A stretch of DNA of 64,000 nt from Sphaerotilus uruguayifluvii (GCF_013294065.1 NZ_JABSNM010000023.1:1-64000); one strand, 5' to 3'; counted from the stretch's first letter, positions 10,136 to 20,148 are shown. Notes: a model not told the origin generated them from the letters alone. Numbers and translations: made by a program.

Positions 10136-12872
10136 CGTGTTCCTGCCTTGTTGCTGAGGTCGGCCGGCCCGGTGCCGGCGACGGCTGGGATTGTCGCGCA
10201 GCCGCACGCGCCCCGGACGCGGCCGCCCCCCTCGCGTCCGGGGAGGACTCCGGAGAAGATGAACGCACCACCGGCGGCGCCAGGCGCACGATCGCACGCA
10301 CCGCCCCGCCCTGCTCGTCCATCGTCAGGCTGGCATGGCGGCGCGGCAGCAGCGCGCGCACCAGGCCCAGGCCGGAGACGGTCGCCGGCCGGTGGTCGAT
10401 GCGGAAGCCCTCGTGCAGCCGCCCGGCGTTGCGGATGACGATCTCGACGCCGGTGGCCTGCAGCGCCAGGCGGCAGCCCACCGGCTCGGCCGAGGCGCTG
10501 TGCTTGACCGCGTTGGTGAACAGCTCGTTGAGCGTCAGCGCGATCGGGATGGACTCGGCCTCCGGCAGCACCCAGCCGGGCGCGGCCGGCGCATCGCCCG
10601 CCTGCTCGACCTCCAGCGCGATCGCATGGCCGAAGGTGCGCTGCACCGACTGCGCGATCGCCTCGACCACGCTGCGCACCGCCAGCAGCCCGGTGTTGCC
10701 GACCTGCAGGCCGTAGACCTGCGCGATCGCCTGGACCTGGCCGACCACCTCGGCGATGAGCGGGCGCACCTCCGGGCGGCGGTTGGCCGCCTGCTGCATC
10801 AGGCCGGCGACGCCCTGCAGGTTGTTCTTGATGCGGTGGTGCACCTCCTGCACCAGCATCTCGCGCTGCGCGATCGCCGCCTCCAGCTCGGCCTTCTGCG
10901 CCGCACGCTGCGCGCTGACGTCGGTGGCCACCATCAGCAGCTGGTCGACGCGGCCCGCACCGCGCGCCAGCGGCAGGAAGCGCGCATCCCAGACCTCGTC
11001 GCGCCCCTTGCGGCGCAGCATGTACTCGCGCTGCGTCACGCCCTGCGGCTGCGCCAGCGCGGCGTCGAAGTCGGCGCGCAGCCGCTGCGCCAACTCCGGC
11101 GGATAGAGGTCCTCGGGCGTGCGGCCGATGGCCTGCTCGGGCGCGGTCACGCCGCACAGGCCGGCGGCGACATGGTTGAGCTGCTGCACCGCCATCGTCG
11201 CGGCATCGCAGACCGCGATCGCCATCGGCGCGGCCTCGATGATGCGCTGCAGCGAGGCCTGGGCCTCGGCGATGCGCGCCTCGGCCTGGCGGCGCTGGTC
11301 GATGTCCATCATCGCGAAGGTCATCTCGCGCCGGCCGTCCAGACCCTGGGTGGCCACCGCGTTGCCGACGATCCAGAAGGTGCGTCCGTCGCAGGCCTGG
11401 ACCTGGCACTCGAACTGCACCGCCTCGCCGTCGCGCAGCGCCTCGAACAGCGCCACCGTGCGGCGGAACGGATGCGCGGCCTGCGGCGTGGCGACGATGT
11501 CGAGCGGCCGGCCGAGAAAGTCGCCCAGGTCGCCGCCGAACATGCGCCGCGCCGAGCGGTTCAGCCACAGGATGCGGCCGCGCTCGTCGGCCGTGACGAT
11601 GCCCACCAGCACCGAGTCGAGCACCGCGCGGGTGCGGTCGGCCTGCTGGCCCAGCGCCAGCGCCATGCGCTCGCGCTCGAGCGCCAGGTGCTCGAGCTCG
11701 GCCTGCTGGGCCTTGCGCCGGGTGATCTCGCTGAGCACGGCGATGGCCTGCGGCGCCTCGCCGGACGGACCGATGCGGCGGATCGACAGCGCATGCCAGT
11801 GCGTCTGGCCGTCGTCGCCGCGCACCTCGATCTCGGTCTCGTGCAGGCCGCCGTCGGCCAGCGCCGCACCGATCGGGCCGTCCTCGTCATAGGCGGTGTC
11901 GGCGGCCTCGCCGGTGCCGGCGGCCAGCAGGCGGCGGATGTCGGCACCCAGCGCCTCGCCGGCGGGCACCCGCAGCATGCGCTCGAAGCGGCGGTTGCAG
12001 TGCGCGACCCGGAAGCCGCGCAGCGAGGCGATGCCCACCGGCGAGCTCTCGAGAATGCCGTGCAGGTCCTCGAGCGTCTGCTCGGCCTGGTCGCGGCGGT
12101 ATTCGGCGCTGCAGTCCTCGATCAGGCCGAGATAGCGGCGCAGGCCCTGGCGCACGCCGCTGCAGCGCACCCGCGCGCGCAGCCAGCGCTGCAGGCCGGG
12201 CTGCTGCGCGTCGAACTCGCGCTCGCGCACCCACCAGTTGCCGTCCCCCGGCTGCAGCCGCGCCAGCGACTCGCCCGGCCAGCCGAGCAGGTCGCGCAGC
12301 GCCGCGCCGGCCTCGCCCAGGTCGACCGGCACCTCGCCGGCAAGCTGCGCGAAGCGCGGATTGGACTGCAGCACCAGCCCGGCGGCATCGAAGATCACCA
12401 GCCCGATCGGCACCGAATCGAACCACTGCCGGCGCTCCTGCGTCAGACGCTCGACCTGCTCGCGCAGCGCCAGCTCGGTGCGCGCCACCGGCGGCAGCGC
12501 GGCCTGTGCCCCCCCGGCCGTCTCCTGCAGGGCCGACAGCGGCATCACCAGCGCCCAGCGGCCGGCCTCGAGCGGCGCCAGGGTGGCCGCGTCGGCTGCC
12601 TCCCCGGACAGCGCCCCGGGCAGCACGTCCGCCTCGCCCAGCAGCGCGGCGCACAGCCGCGCATGCAGCCGCTCGCCCAGCGCCGGGCGCAGGTCGGCCA
12701 GCGCGGTGCCGGGCTCCAGCGCCAGCCGGCGCAGCGCGGCGCGGTTGAGCCGCTCGAGCCGGCCGTCCGGCGCCAGCACCAGCACCGGATCGGACAGTGC
12801 CTCCAGCAGCGCCGGCGACAGCACGGCGGCGGCAGGAACGGGAACGGCGACGGAAGCGGCTGCATTCGGCAT
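10128..12872 (-). CDS. Multi-PAS HisKA_2 family sensor kinase
   Basis: A 914-residue soluble kinase. Several PAS domains are recognisable (starting near residues 20, 140, 275, 410 and 545), each with the usual 'WFDSVPIGLVIFD'-like opening. The dimerisation domain near 670-750 carries EVHHRIKNNLQG, the His box of the HisKA_2/HWE-like class, followed by an HATPase_c domain (TLNELFTNAVKHS near 780, GLGL near 835). The end is a low-complexity tail. Kinases of this class commonly pair with ANTAR or PhyR-type regulators, and here the ANTAR regulator overlaps it by 8 bases. ATG at 12870-12872 is used; no strong ribosome binding site is seen. Confidence 0.88.
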   Translation of the reverse strand: MPNAAASVAVPVPAAAVLSPALLEALSDPVLVLAPDGRLERLNRAALRRLALEPGTALADLRPALGERLHARLCAALLGEADVLPGALSGEAADAATLAPLEAGRWALVMPLSALQETAGGAQAALPPVARTELALREQVERLTQERRQWFDSVPIGLVIFDAAGLVLQSNPRFAQLAGEVPVDLGEAGAALRDLLGWPGESLARLQPGDGNWWVREREFDAQQPGLQRWLRARVRCSGVRQGLRRYLGLIEDCSAEYRRDQAEQTLEDLHGILESSPVGIASLRGFRVAHCNRRFERMLRVPAGEALGADIRRLLAAGTGEAADTAYDEDGPIGAALADGGLHETEIEVRGDDGQTHWHALSIRRIGPSGEAPQAIAVLSEITRRKAQQAELEHLALERERMALALGQQADRTRAVLDSVLVGIVTADERGRILWLNRSARRMFGGDLGDFLGRPLDIVATPQAAHPFRRTVALFEALRDGEAVQFECQVQACDGRTFWIVGNAVATQGLDGRREMTFAMMDIDQRRQAEARIAEAQASLQRIIEAAPMAIAVCDAATMAVQQLNHVAAGLCGVTAPEQAIGRTPEDLYPPELAQRLRADFDAALAQPQGVTQREYMLRRKGRDEVWDARFLPLARGAGRVDQLLMVATDVSAQRAAQKAELEAAIAQREMLVQEVHHRIKNNLQGVAGLMQQAANRRPEVRPLIAEVVGQVQAIAQVYGLQVGNTGLLAVRSVVEAIAQSVQRTFGHAIALEVEQAGDAPAAPGWVLPEAESIPIALTLNELFTNAVKHSASAEPVGCRLALQATGVEIVIRNAGRLHEGFRIDHRPATVSGLGLVRALLPRRHASLTMDEQGGAVRAIVRLAPPVVRSSSPESSPDARGAAASGARAAARQSQPSPAPGRPTSATRQEHGV

Positions 12873-12973
12873 GGCCGCAGTGTAGGCAGATGCCGCGCGG
12901 TTTTTCGTGCCGCGGCAGGCCGGGCGACGGCAGCCGGGCGGCAGCCGTCGCGGATGTCACGGGCGCCTCGGGC

Positions 12974-14182
12974 TCAGCTGACCTGCAGCGCGCTGCCCAG
13001 CGAGCGCAGCAGCGCCCGGTTCACATGGCGCATCGGCAGGTTGCAGGCCTGGACCCGATCGCGCACGTCGAAGCCGCTGCCGCCCTCCAGCGTGCGCACC
13101 AGCTCGAGCACGCAGTGGTAGGGCCCGCTCTCCTCGACCAGCGCCGCATGCACGCCCGCCGGCACCGGCAGCGTCGCCAGCAGCTCGTCGAAGGGCTTCT
13201 GGAACATCCGGTCCAGCAGCGAGAACACGCCGCAGATGAACATCTCGCTGCGCTCGTCGCTGCCGGCGTTCTCGCCGGCCAGCGCCTCCATCAGCAGGCC
13301 ACGGCGCACCGCGGCGAACATGACCGGGCGCTGGTTCTGGTCGTTGCCGGCCGTCACCAGCAGCAGCGACAGCCAGCGCTTCAGGCGCTGGTAGCCCAGC
13401 AGCATCACCGCATGCGAGAACGAGGTCACCTCGACCGTCAGCCCGAAGACGGGCGAGTTGATGTAGCGCATCAGCTTGAAGGCCAGCGAGGGATCGCGCT
13501 TGAGCGTGGCCTCGAGCACCGACAGCGGCTCCTCGTTGTTGACCTGGTTGATCAGGTCGAGCGTGACCTGCAGGTCCGGGCGGATGCCGCTGCTGCTGCT
13601 GCGCTTGCGCGGCCGCACCGCCTCGTCGACCGGCCAGCCCAGCACGGCGACCGCACCGCGGCGGAACGCGCCCTCCATCTGGTCGATCGTCGTCACGCCC
13701 TCCTGGAAGAAGCCGATCGAGCGGGTCACGCCGGGTGGCGGCGGCGCCGCGTCGAGGCGGCGCTCGTCGGCCAGGTCGATGATCGAGTAGCGGAAGGTGC
13801 CGAGCAGCTCGCGCGGCAGCGGGTGGTTGGGCCGGCCCGACAGCAGCAGCGTGTTGCCGTTGGCCGCCAGCTGCAGGATGTCGTCGCGGTGGGCCGGGTC
13901 GCCGGCCATGAACTTGGGCACCTCGATCATCACGTTGGGCGCCGGCTGGACCATCAGCAGGTCGGCCAGCAGGCTCTCGCAGCGCACCGACAGCACGACC
14001 TGCGGGCCGTCCTGCGGCCAGACCTCGCTGACGGTGCGCAGCAGCTCGCCCACCGGCAGCCAGCGCGCCTGGCCGAGCGGGAAGACCGTCAGCCGGGTGG
14101 CCATCACGTTGCGATGGCGGTCGATGATCGGGCAATAGCTCAGCGCGACCTGTCCGAGGATGGGGGCGTCCGGAAACAGCAT
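12974..14182 (-). CDS. HDOD-domain signalling protein (EAL-HDOD, YuxH type)
   Basis: A 402-residue protein. The N-terminal half (about 1-195) looks like a degenerate EAL fold: it starts FPDAPILGQVALSYCPIIDRH but lacks an E-A-L signature and the metal-binding DDFG. The C-terminal half (about 200-400) is an HDOD domain (LINQVNNEEPLSVLEATLKRDP, LAFKLMRYINSP, ISFSHA-like region). Such proteins are usually non-enzymatic regulators of cyclic di-GMP or chemotaxis/motility circuits. ATG at 14182 is chosen because homology-like sequence starts there; a GTG at 14236 is a weaker alternative. Lies directly downstream of flgL on the same strand with a 63-bp gap, so it may be part of the flagellar transcript. 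Confidence 0.78.
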   Translation of the reverse strand: MLFPDAPILGQVALSYCPIIDRHRNVMATRLTVFPLGQARWLPVGELLRTVSEVWPQDGPQVVLSVRCESLLADLLMVQPAPNVMIEVPKFMAGDPAHRDDILQLAANGNTLLLSGRPNHPLPRELLGTFRYSIIDLADERRLDAAPPPPGVTRSIGFFQEGVTTIDQMEGAFRRGAVAVLGWPVDEAVRPRKRSSSSGIRPDLQVTLDLINQVNNEEPLSVLEATLKRDPSLAFKLMRYINSPVFGLTVEVTSFSHAVMLLGYQRLKRWLSLLLVTAGNDQNQRPVMFAAVRRGLLMEALAGENAGSDERSEMFICGVFSLLDRMFQKPFDELLATLPVPAGVHAALVEESGPYHCVLELVRTLEGGSGFDVRDRVQACNLPMRHVNRALLRSLGSALQVS

Positions 14183-14245
14183 GGTGTTGGGGTCGTGGGG
14201 TGAGCCGGTCGGCCCGGATCCGGGCGGGACATCCACACAGGCAGT

Positions 14246-15478
14246 TCAGACGCCGATGTAGTCGAACAGCGACATCTTGCCGATCATCGCGTAGGACTTC
14301 AGCGCCGCCTGGTAGACGGTGTCCTTGGTCGAGACGTCGGAGATGGCCTGGGCCAGGTCGAGATCCTCGGCATTGGAGCGGATCTCCTTGTCGGCCAGCA
14401 CGCGGCTGTCGGTGCGGGCCTCGAAGCCGTCGAGCCGGTTGAGCGTGTTGCCGGCACGCGAGCGCACCGACTGGAGGTTCGACATCACCTGGTCGAGGTC
14501 GCGCAGGCCGGAGTTGACCGTCTGCTGCAGCGCGCCGGAATTGGCCGACGCGTCCGACAGCACCGAGATCATCCTGTCCAGCGCGTCGAACACGCTCAGG
14601 TCCGCGGTCGAGGGCTCGACGCTGAAGGTGTCGCCCGCCTTCGGCGTGCCGGTGATCGAGAAGTTCATGCCCGGCAGCACGGTGATCGCCTGGCCCGAGG
14701 TGTAGGCCCGCGTCGCGCTCGAGGCGTCCGGAAAGGGCTGGCTCGAGCCGTCGGCCTTGACCAGCGAGATCGTGTAGGTGTCGGCCGAGGTGAACTGCAT
14801 CTGGTAGCTCTCGCCGGTGCCCAGCGCCAGCGCCGACGGGTCGCCGACGCTGCCGGCGCTGATCCACGCGGTGCTGCCCGCCACCGTGCTGGCCGAGGTC
14901 TCGAACACGCCGTTGCCCGAGCGCGCGCCCAGCCAGGTGCTCTCGCCGTCGACCGACAGCGGCAGCACCTCGTCGAGCGAGGCCTGTGCCTCCTCGGCGA
15001 CGCCCTGGAAGGTCACGCCGCCGGCCGCATCGGCGAAGGGCACGCGCTCGGCCCCCTGGCCGCCGAAGATGTAGTGGTCGCCGGTGTCGGTGGTGTTGGC
15101 CAGCTTCAGCAGCTGGCCGCGCGCATGCTTGAGGCTGTCGGCCAGCGAGGCGCGGTCGCTGGCGTTGTAGGCGCCGTTGCCGGCCGAGACCACCGTCTCG
15201 CGCGCCGACTGCAGCACCTCCATCGCGTCGCCGAGCGTCGACTCGGCCAGCGACATCGAGGTGCGGCTGGCCTCCATCGAGCGCAGCAGGCCTTCGTGGC
15301 GGGTCTGGTCGACCAGCGCGCGCTCGGCGCGGGCGGCCGCGGCCGGATCGTCGCTGGCCTTGTCGACGCGCTTGCCGCTGATCAGGCGCTGCTGGGCCTC
15401 GCTGAGGGACTTCTCGTGGCGCTGCAGCGCGATCAGGCTGAAATCACGGCTCTGGGCCGAGGCGATGCGATAGGACAT
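14246..15478 (-). CDS. flgL: Flagellar hook-filament junction protein FlgL
   Basis: A 410-residue secreted flagellar protein that, with FlgK, joins hook and filament. The N terminus (MSYRIASAQSRDFSLIALQR, then LISGKRVDKASDDPAAAARA) is the flagellin-like D0/D1 helix of FlgL, and the C-terminal helix (LDLAQAISDVSTKDTVYQAAL) pairs with it. The variable middle (about 150-310) is the outer domain. GGAG precedes the ATG. It follows flgK with a 16-base gap. Confidence 0.95.
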   Translation of the reverse strand: MSYRIASAQSRDFSLIALQRHEKSLSEAQQRLISGKRVDKASDDPAAAARAERALVDQTRHEGLLRSMEASRTSMSLAESTLGDAMEVLQSARETVVSAGNGAYNASDRASLADSLKHARGQLLKLANTTDTGDHYIFGGQGAERVPFADAAGGVTFQGVAEEAQASLDEVLPLSVDGESTWLGARSGNGVFETSASTVAGSTAWISAGSVGDPSALALGTGESYQMQFTSADTYTISLVKADGSSQPFPDASSATRAYTSGQAITVLPGMNFSITGTPKAGDTFSVEPSTADLSVFDALDRMISVLSDASANSGALQQTVNSGLRDLDQVMSNLQSVRSRAGNTLNRLDGFEARTDSRVLADKEIRSNAEDLDLAQAISDVSTKDTVYQAALKSYAMIGKMSLFDYIGV

Positions 15479-15494
15479 GACGGACTCCGCAAGG

Positions 15495-17174
15495 TCAGTT
15501 CATGATCGACAGGATGGTGTCGAAGATCTTCTGTGCCGTCGTCAGCACCTTGGTCGCGACCTGGTAGTTCTGCTGGAACTGCATCAGGCGCGCGGCCTCC
15601 TCCTCGAGGTTGACGCCGGTCTCGGAGACGACCTGCTCGGTCAGCCGGTCGGCGACCTTGGTCGAGGCGTCGGCATCGGACTCGGCGCGCTGCACCTTCA
15701 CGCCCAGGTCGGCGACCATGCGCGAATGCGCGTCGGTGAAGGAGCGTCCCTCGAAGGTCTTCGCGGTGGCCAGCGCCTGCAGCTTCAGCGCGTTGGCGTT
15801 GCCCGAGCCCGCGGCGCTGCCGCCGGCCGCGGCCAGCTTGCGCGCGTCGGTGATCGCGACGTTGGCATCCTGCGCGGCCTGGCTGACCGGCTGCAGCGTG
15901 AAGCGGTCGCCCGCGGCCATCGACTCGCCGCCGACGTCGAAGCGGAAGCCGTCGACGACCGAGCCGCTGGCCAGGCCGGAGAAGACGGTACTGTCCGACA
16001 GGCGCGTGACCTGGTAGAGCGAGGAGTCGGTCGGATCGACGCGCAGCGTGTAGTCGCTGGCCTTCAGCGCGCCGCCCTGTCCGGCGATGCGGGTGATCTG
16101 CACCGTCGTGGCCGGCTGGCCGGCGGCGTTGCGCGCGTTGTCGTCGTCCGGCTTGACCGAGGCCGCACCCACCTTCAGCAGATCGCCGCCGGCCGCGCCG
16201 TTCAGGTCGGTGCCCTGGACGTGCTGGGTGTTGATCGTGTCGGCCAGCACCGTGGCGAGCATGCCGAGCTGGCTGCGCGCCTCCGGCAGGTCCTCGTTCT
16301 GGAAGCGCAGCAGGCCGCCGAGGTTGCCGCCGCCGATGCTGGCCGCGTCGAGCGGCCGCTCGGTGTCGCTGGAGGCGATCGTCAGGCTGATGGTGCGCGG
16401 CGAGCCGCTGCTGGTGGTGGTGCCCAGCTTGCGGCTGTCGTTGCCCAGCACCAGCGACTGGCCGCCGGCGACGAAGAGGCTGACGGTGCCGTCGTTCTTG
16501 CCGTCGGCGCCGCGGTTGTCGACGCGGCTGATCTCGACATGCTGGCTGAGCTCCTTGATGAGCTGGTCGCGCTGGTCGAGCAGGTCGTTGGGCTGGTTGA
16601 CCTCGGAGCCGGTGCCGGCGAGCTTGCCGTTGAGCGTGGCGATCTTGGCGGTCAGGCCGTTGACCAGCGAGACCTCGTCCTCGACCTGCGACAGCGTGGC
16701 CTCCTGCATCTGCTCGATCTGGCTGCCGGTGGCACGGAAGCGCGAGGTCAGCTCCTGCGCCTTGCCGATCACGACCTCTCGCACCGACTCGTCCTTCGGC
16801 GAGGCGGCCAGGTCGCTGAACGAGGCGTACAGGTCGGCGGTGGCCTGGCCCAGGCCTTCCTTGCCCAGGCCGTAGGCGCCCTCGAGCTGCTGCAGCAGCC
16901 CGGCGCGGGTGGTGTCGGCCGCGGCCTGCGACTGGGTCTGGATCACCTGCCCGCCCAGGAAGCCGTTGACCGCCCGCTCGATCGAGGTGACCTCGACGCC
17001 GCGGCCGATGTAGCCCACCGGCGTGTTCTCGCCCGCCATGGTGCCGAGCTTGACGGTCTGGCGCGAGTAGCCCTGGACGCTGGCGTTGACGATGTTGTGG
17101 CCGGCGGTGGCCATCTGGGCCTGCGCGGCGAACATCGCCTGCACGCTCATGTTCATCAGGGTCGAAGTGCTCAT
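15495..17174 (-). CDS. flgK: Flagellar hook-associated protein FlgK
   Basis: A 559-residue hook-filament junction protein exported by the flagellar type III system. It begins with an axial helix (HNIVNASVQGYSRQTVKLGT) characteristic of rod/hook/HAP proteins and ends with the matching helix (NLEEEAARLMQFQQNYQVAT). The centre carries the FlgK-specific regions, including NQPNDLLDQRDQLIKELSQ. Length fits the family. An 81-bp gap separates it from flgJ; no sigma-28-like sequence was found in it. Confidence 0.95.
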   Translation of the reverse strand: MSTSTLMNMSVQAMFAAQAQMATAGHNIVNASVQGYSRQTVKLGTMAGENTPVGYIGRGVEVTSIERAVNGFLGGQVIQTQSQAAADTTRAGLLQQLEGAYGLGKEGLGQATADLYASFSDLAASPKDESVREVVIGKAQELTSRFRATGSQIEQMQEATLSQVEDEVSLVNGLTAKIATLNGKLAGTGSEVNQPNDLLDQRDQLIKELSQHVEISRVDNRGADGKNDGTVSLFVAGGQSLVLGNDSRKLGTTTSSGSPRTISLTIASSDTERPLDAASIGGGNLGGLLRFQNEDLPEARSQLGMLATVLADTINTQHVQGTDLNGAAGGDLLKVGAASVKPDDDNARNAAGQPATTVQITRIAGQGGALKASDYTLRVDPTDSSLYQVTRLSDSTVFSGLASGSVVDGFRFDVGGESMAAGDRFTLQPVSQAAQDANVAITDARKLAAAGGSAAGSGNANALKLQALATAKTFEGRSFTDAHSRMVADLGVKVQRAESDADASTKVADRLTEQVVSETGVNLEEEAARLMQFQQNYQVATKVLTTAQKIFDTILSIMN

Positions 17175-17255
17175 GGTCAGGTCGAATCCGGGTCGTTGCG
17201 GAGGCGCCGGGCTTCAGGCCCCGAGCGCGCAAAGAAGGTCTTGAAGTGCGAGATC

Positions 17256-18233
17256 TCAGGACGTGATGTCGGCAGGACCGCCCCGGCGCTGAAGCCTCTG
17301 GGTCGTCTGGATCACACGCTTGAGCTTGCTGGCGTAGTCCGGATCGGTCGCATAGCCGGCGCGCTGCAGGCCGCTGGCGAAGGCGCCGGCGTCGCCGGCC
17401 GCGCGCATCGCGTCGGCGTAGCGCGGGCTGCTCGAGATCAGGCGGGCGTAGTCGCGGAAGCTCTCCTCGTAGGAGCCGTAGGCGCGGAAGCGCGCCTGCA
17501 CCTTGCGCGGCGTGCCGTCGATGACCTCGGTGGTGGTGGTGGTGACGGTCGGTCCGGTCCAGCCGGCGCCGGCCTTGATGCCGAACAGGTTGAAGGAGTT
17601 GCTGCCGTCGCTGCCGCGGATCTCGCGCCGGCCCCAGCCGGTCTCGTGCGCGGCCTGGGCGATCATGAAGTCGGCCGGGATGCCGCTGCCGGCTGAGACG
17701 GCGCGCGCGGCCTCGGCATGGCGGGAGATGAACTGGCGCGCGTTCGCGCCCGGATCGGTGGCGACTGCACCGGCGCCGTCGTCGGCATCGACCGGCGCGA
17801 CCGCGGCGGCAGCCGGTCGGCGGGCCGCCGAGGCCGCGTTCATCGCCCAGGTCGACAGCGGCAGCATCGTCATCGCGCCCGATGCGGCCGGCGTGTCGCT
17901 GGCGCCGACGGCCAGGCCGGCCTGGCGCTCGAGCTGGCGCGCGATCGCCGAGGCCAGCCCGCCGGGCTGGCCCGACATCTGCACCGCGTACTGCTGGTCG
18001 AGCATGTCGCGGCCCATGCCGGTGGCCTGGTTCTCGAACAGGCCCTCCGACATCGTCGTGGCGCGCATGCTCTTCATCAGCTCCTGCATGAACAGCGCCT
18101 CGAACTGCTTCGAGACCTCGCGGATCGCGGCCTTCGGATCCTCGGTGGCGGCGCGGCGCAGCGCGCCCAGCGAGGCGCCGCTGGCGGCGAGCTGCTGCGA
18201 GGGCGCGACGGAAGACGGAGAACGCGAGACCAT
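17256..18233 (-). CDS. flgJ: Flagellar rod-assembly protein and muramidase FlgJ
   Basis: A 325-residue two-domain FlgJ. The N-terminal part (about 35-110, KQFEALFMQELMKSMRATTM) is the rod-capping domain; the C-terminal part (about 165-320) is a glucosaminidase-type peptidoglycan hydrolase with the catalytic Glu in AAHETGWG and the conserved SNNLFGIK-like stretch NSFNLFGIKAG. It opens the cell wall for the rod in the periplasm. The start lies one base after the flgI stop, so the two are coupled. Confidence 0.95.
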   Translation of the reverse strand: MVSRSPSSVAPSQQLAASGASLGALRRAATEDPKAAIREVSKQFEALFMQELMKSMRATTMSEGLFENQATGMGRDMLDQQYAVQMSGQPGGLASAIARQLERQAGLAVGASDTPAASGAMTMLPLSTWAMNAASAARRPAAAAVAPVDADDGAGAVATDPGANARQFISRHAEAARAVSAGSGIPADFMIAQAAHETGWGRREIRGSDGSNSFNLFGIKAGAGWTGPTVTTTTTEVIDGTPRKVQARFRAYGSYEESFRDYARLISSSPRYADAMRAAGDAGAFASGLQRAGYATDPDYASKLKRVIQTTQRLQRRGGPADITS

Positions 18234-18234
18234 G

Positions 18235-19425
18235 TCAGATCACCTCCAGTTCGGCGTGCAGCGCGCCGGCGGCCTTGATCGCCTGCAGGATCGTCAGCAG
18301 GTCGGCGGGCGTCGCGCCGAGCGAATTGAGCGCCTTGACCACGTCGGTCAGCTTCGTGCCGGCGGGCAGCTGGATCAGCGCGCCGCCGTCCTGCTGCATC
18401 TTGATGTCGGTCTTCTCGGTCACGACGGTCTGCCCGCCGGTCGACAGCGGCGAGGGCTGGCTGACCTGCGGCGTCGAGCTGATCGTCACCGACAGGTTGC
18501 CGTGCGCGACCGCGCAGGGGCCGAGCGTGACCGCCTGGTTCATCACCACCGAGCCGGTGCGGGCGTTGACCACCACCTTGGCCGCCGGCGTGGCCATCTC
18601 CAGCGGCAGGTTCTCGACCTCGGCCATGAAGCTCACCCGCTCGTCGGGCGTGGCCGGCAGGCGCACCTTGACGACGCGGCCGTCGAGCGCCTGCGCAGTG
18701 CCGGCGCCGAAGCGGGCGTTGATCGCGCGGGCCACCTCGCGTGCGGTGGCGTAGTCGCTGCTGGCGAGATCGAGCTGCAGCGAGTCGCCCTGCCCCAGCG
18801 GGCTGAGCACGCCGCGCTCGACGGTGGCGCCGCCGGGAATGCGCCCGGCCAGCAGGTGGTTGACCTGCACCTTCGAGCCGCCGGCCGAGGCGCCGGCGCC
18901 GCCGACCATCAGGTTGCCCTGGGCCAGCGCGTAGATCTGGTTGTCGGCGCCGCGCAGCGGCGTGGCCACCAGCGTGCCACCGCGCAGGCTCTTGGCGTTG
19001 CCCAGCGACGAGACGGTCACGTCCAGCAGCTGGCCCGGCTGCGCGAAGGGCGGCAGCGTCGCCGTCACCAGCACCGCGGCCACGTTCTTGAGCTGCATCG
19101 CGGTGCCGGCCGGCACGGTCACGCCGAGCTGCTGCAGCATCGCGCTCAGGCTCTGGGTGGTGAAGGGGGTCTGCGTCGTCTGGTCGCCGGTGCCGTCGAG
19201 GCCGACGACCAGGCCGTAGCCGACGAGCTGGTTCGGGCGCACGCCCTGCACCGAGGCCACTTCCTTGATGCGTGCCGTCGTCACCGGCGCCATCGCCGGT
19301 GCGGCCGGCGCCGGTGCTGCAGGCGCGGCCTGGACCGGGGTCAGCCAGGCGGCGAGCAGCGCCAGCAGCATCACCGCGCAGACCAGCAGGACCGGCGAGC
19401 GCCGGGGCATCGGAAAACTGGACAT
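18235..19425 (-). CDS. flgI: Flagellar P-ring protein FlgI
   Basis: A 396-residue periplasmic protein forming the P ring around the flagellar rod. A signal peptide (about 1-33, ending PVQA) is longer than usual and followed by an Ala/Pro spacer (AAPAPAAPAMAP) before the conserved start RIKEVASVQGVRPNQLVGYG. Other FlgI landmarks are GTGDQT and TLPPFAQPGQ. GGAG precedes the ATG. It lies 30 bases after flgH. Confidence 0.95.
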   Translation of the reverse strand: MSSFPMPRRSPVLLVCAVMLLALLAAWLTPVQAAPAAPAPAAPAMAPVTTARIKEVASVQGVRPNQLVGYGLVVGLDGTGDQTTQTPFTTQSLSAMLQQLGVTVPAGTAMQLKNVAAVLVTATLPPFAQPGQLLDVTVSSLGNAKSLRGGTLVATPLRGADNQIYALAQGNLMVGGAGASAGGSKVQVNHLLAGRIPGGATVERGVLSPLGQGDSLQLDLASSDYATAREVARAINARFGAGTAQALDGRVVKVRLPATPDERVSFMAEVENLPLEMATPAAKVVVNARTGSVVMNQAVTLGPCAVAHGNLSVTISSTPQVSQPSPLSTGGQTVVTEKTDIKMQQDGGALIQLPAGTKLTDVVKALNSLGATPADLLTILQAIKAAGALHAELEVI

Positions 19426-19455
19426 CGGGAACTCCGCCGCTGGCGCCTCGCGGCC

Positions 19456-20148
19456 TCAGATCGGCATCAGGTTGAGGAAGAAGCGCGACAGCCAGCCGAT
19501 CTGCTGCGCGTCGGCCTGGCCGCCGCGGCCCTTCTGCTCGACGCGCACGTTGGCGATCTGCGCCGACGCGACCTGGTTGCCGGGCTGGATCGCGCGCGGG
19601 TCGATCTGGCCGGAAAAGCGCAGCACGTCGACGCTGTCGTTGACGCCGATCTGCTTCTCGCCGGCGATGACCAGGTGGCCGTTGGGCAGCACCTCGACGA
19701 CGGTGGCGGTGATCGTGCCGCTGAAGTTGTTGCTGTTCTGCGTGCCGCCCTTGCCGCTGAAGGTGTTGGCGCTGCTTCCGCCGACGCCCGCGCGCGCGAA
19801 GGAGTTGGCCGACAGCATCGGCAGCGCGGTGATCGAGCCCGAGAGCTCGCCCTTCTTCTCGACGGTGCTGGTCGAGTTGGAACTGGCGCTGACCCGCTCG
19901 ATGATCTGCACCGTGATGGTGTCGCCCACCAGCCGCGCGCGGTGGTCCTCGAACAGCGGCCGGTACTGGCTGGCCTGGTAGATCGAGCCATTGGTGCGCA
20001 TCGGCACCGGCTGCGCATAGGGCCGCACGACGACCGGTTCGGGCATGTCGACCCGGGCCACCGTCGGCATGACCGACTGGCAGCCGGCCAGCGCCTGCGC
20101 CAGCAGCAGCACCGCCGCGGCCCCGGCCGAGCGGCGGCCCGCGCTCAC
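19456..20148 (-). CDS. flgH: Flagellar L-ring lipoprotein FlgH
   Basis: A 230-residue outer-membrane lipoprotein forming the L ring. The start is a GTG whose last bases form the flgG stop (GTGA, 4-base overlap), giving a short signal peptide with lipobox LAGC. Conserved FlgH segments: [40 protein letters not shown], and the closing GWLSRFFLN. The overlap indicates translational coupling rather than an independent ribosome binding site. Confidence 0.94.
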   Translation of the reverse strand: MSAGRRSAGAAAVLLLAQALAGCQSVMPTVARVDMPEPVVVRPYAQPVPMRTNGSIYQASQYRPLFEDHRARLVGDTITVQIIERVSASSNSTSTVEKKGELSGSITALPMLSANSFARAGVGGSSANTFSGKGGTQNSNNFSGTITATVVEVLPNGHLVIAGEKQIGVNDSVDVLRFSGQIDPRAIQPGNQVASAQIANVRVEQKGRGGQADAQQIGWLSRFFLNLMPI

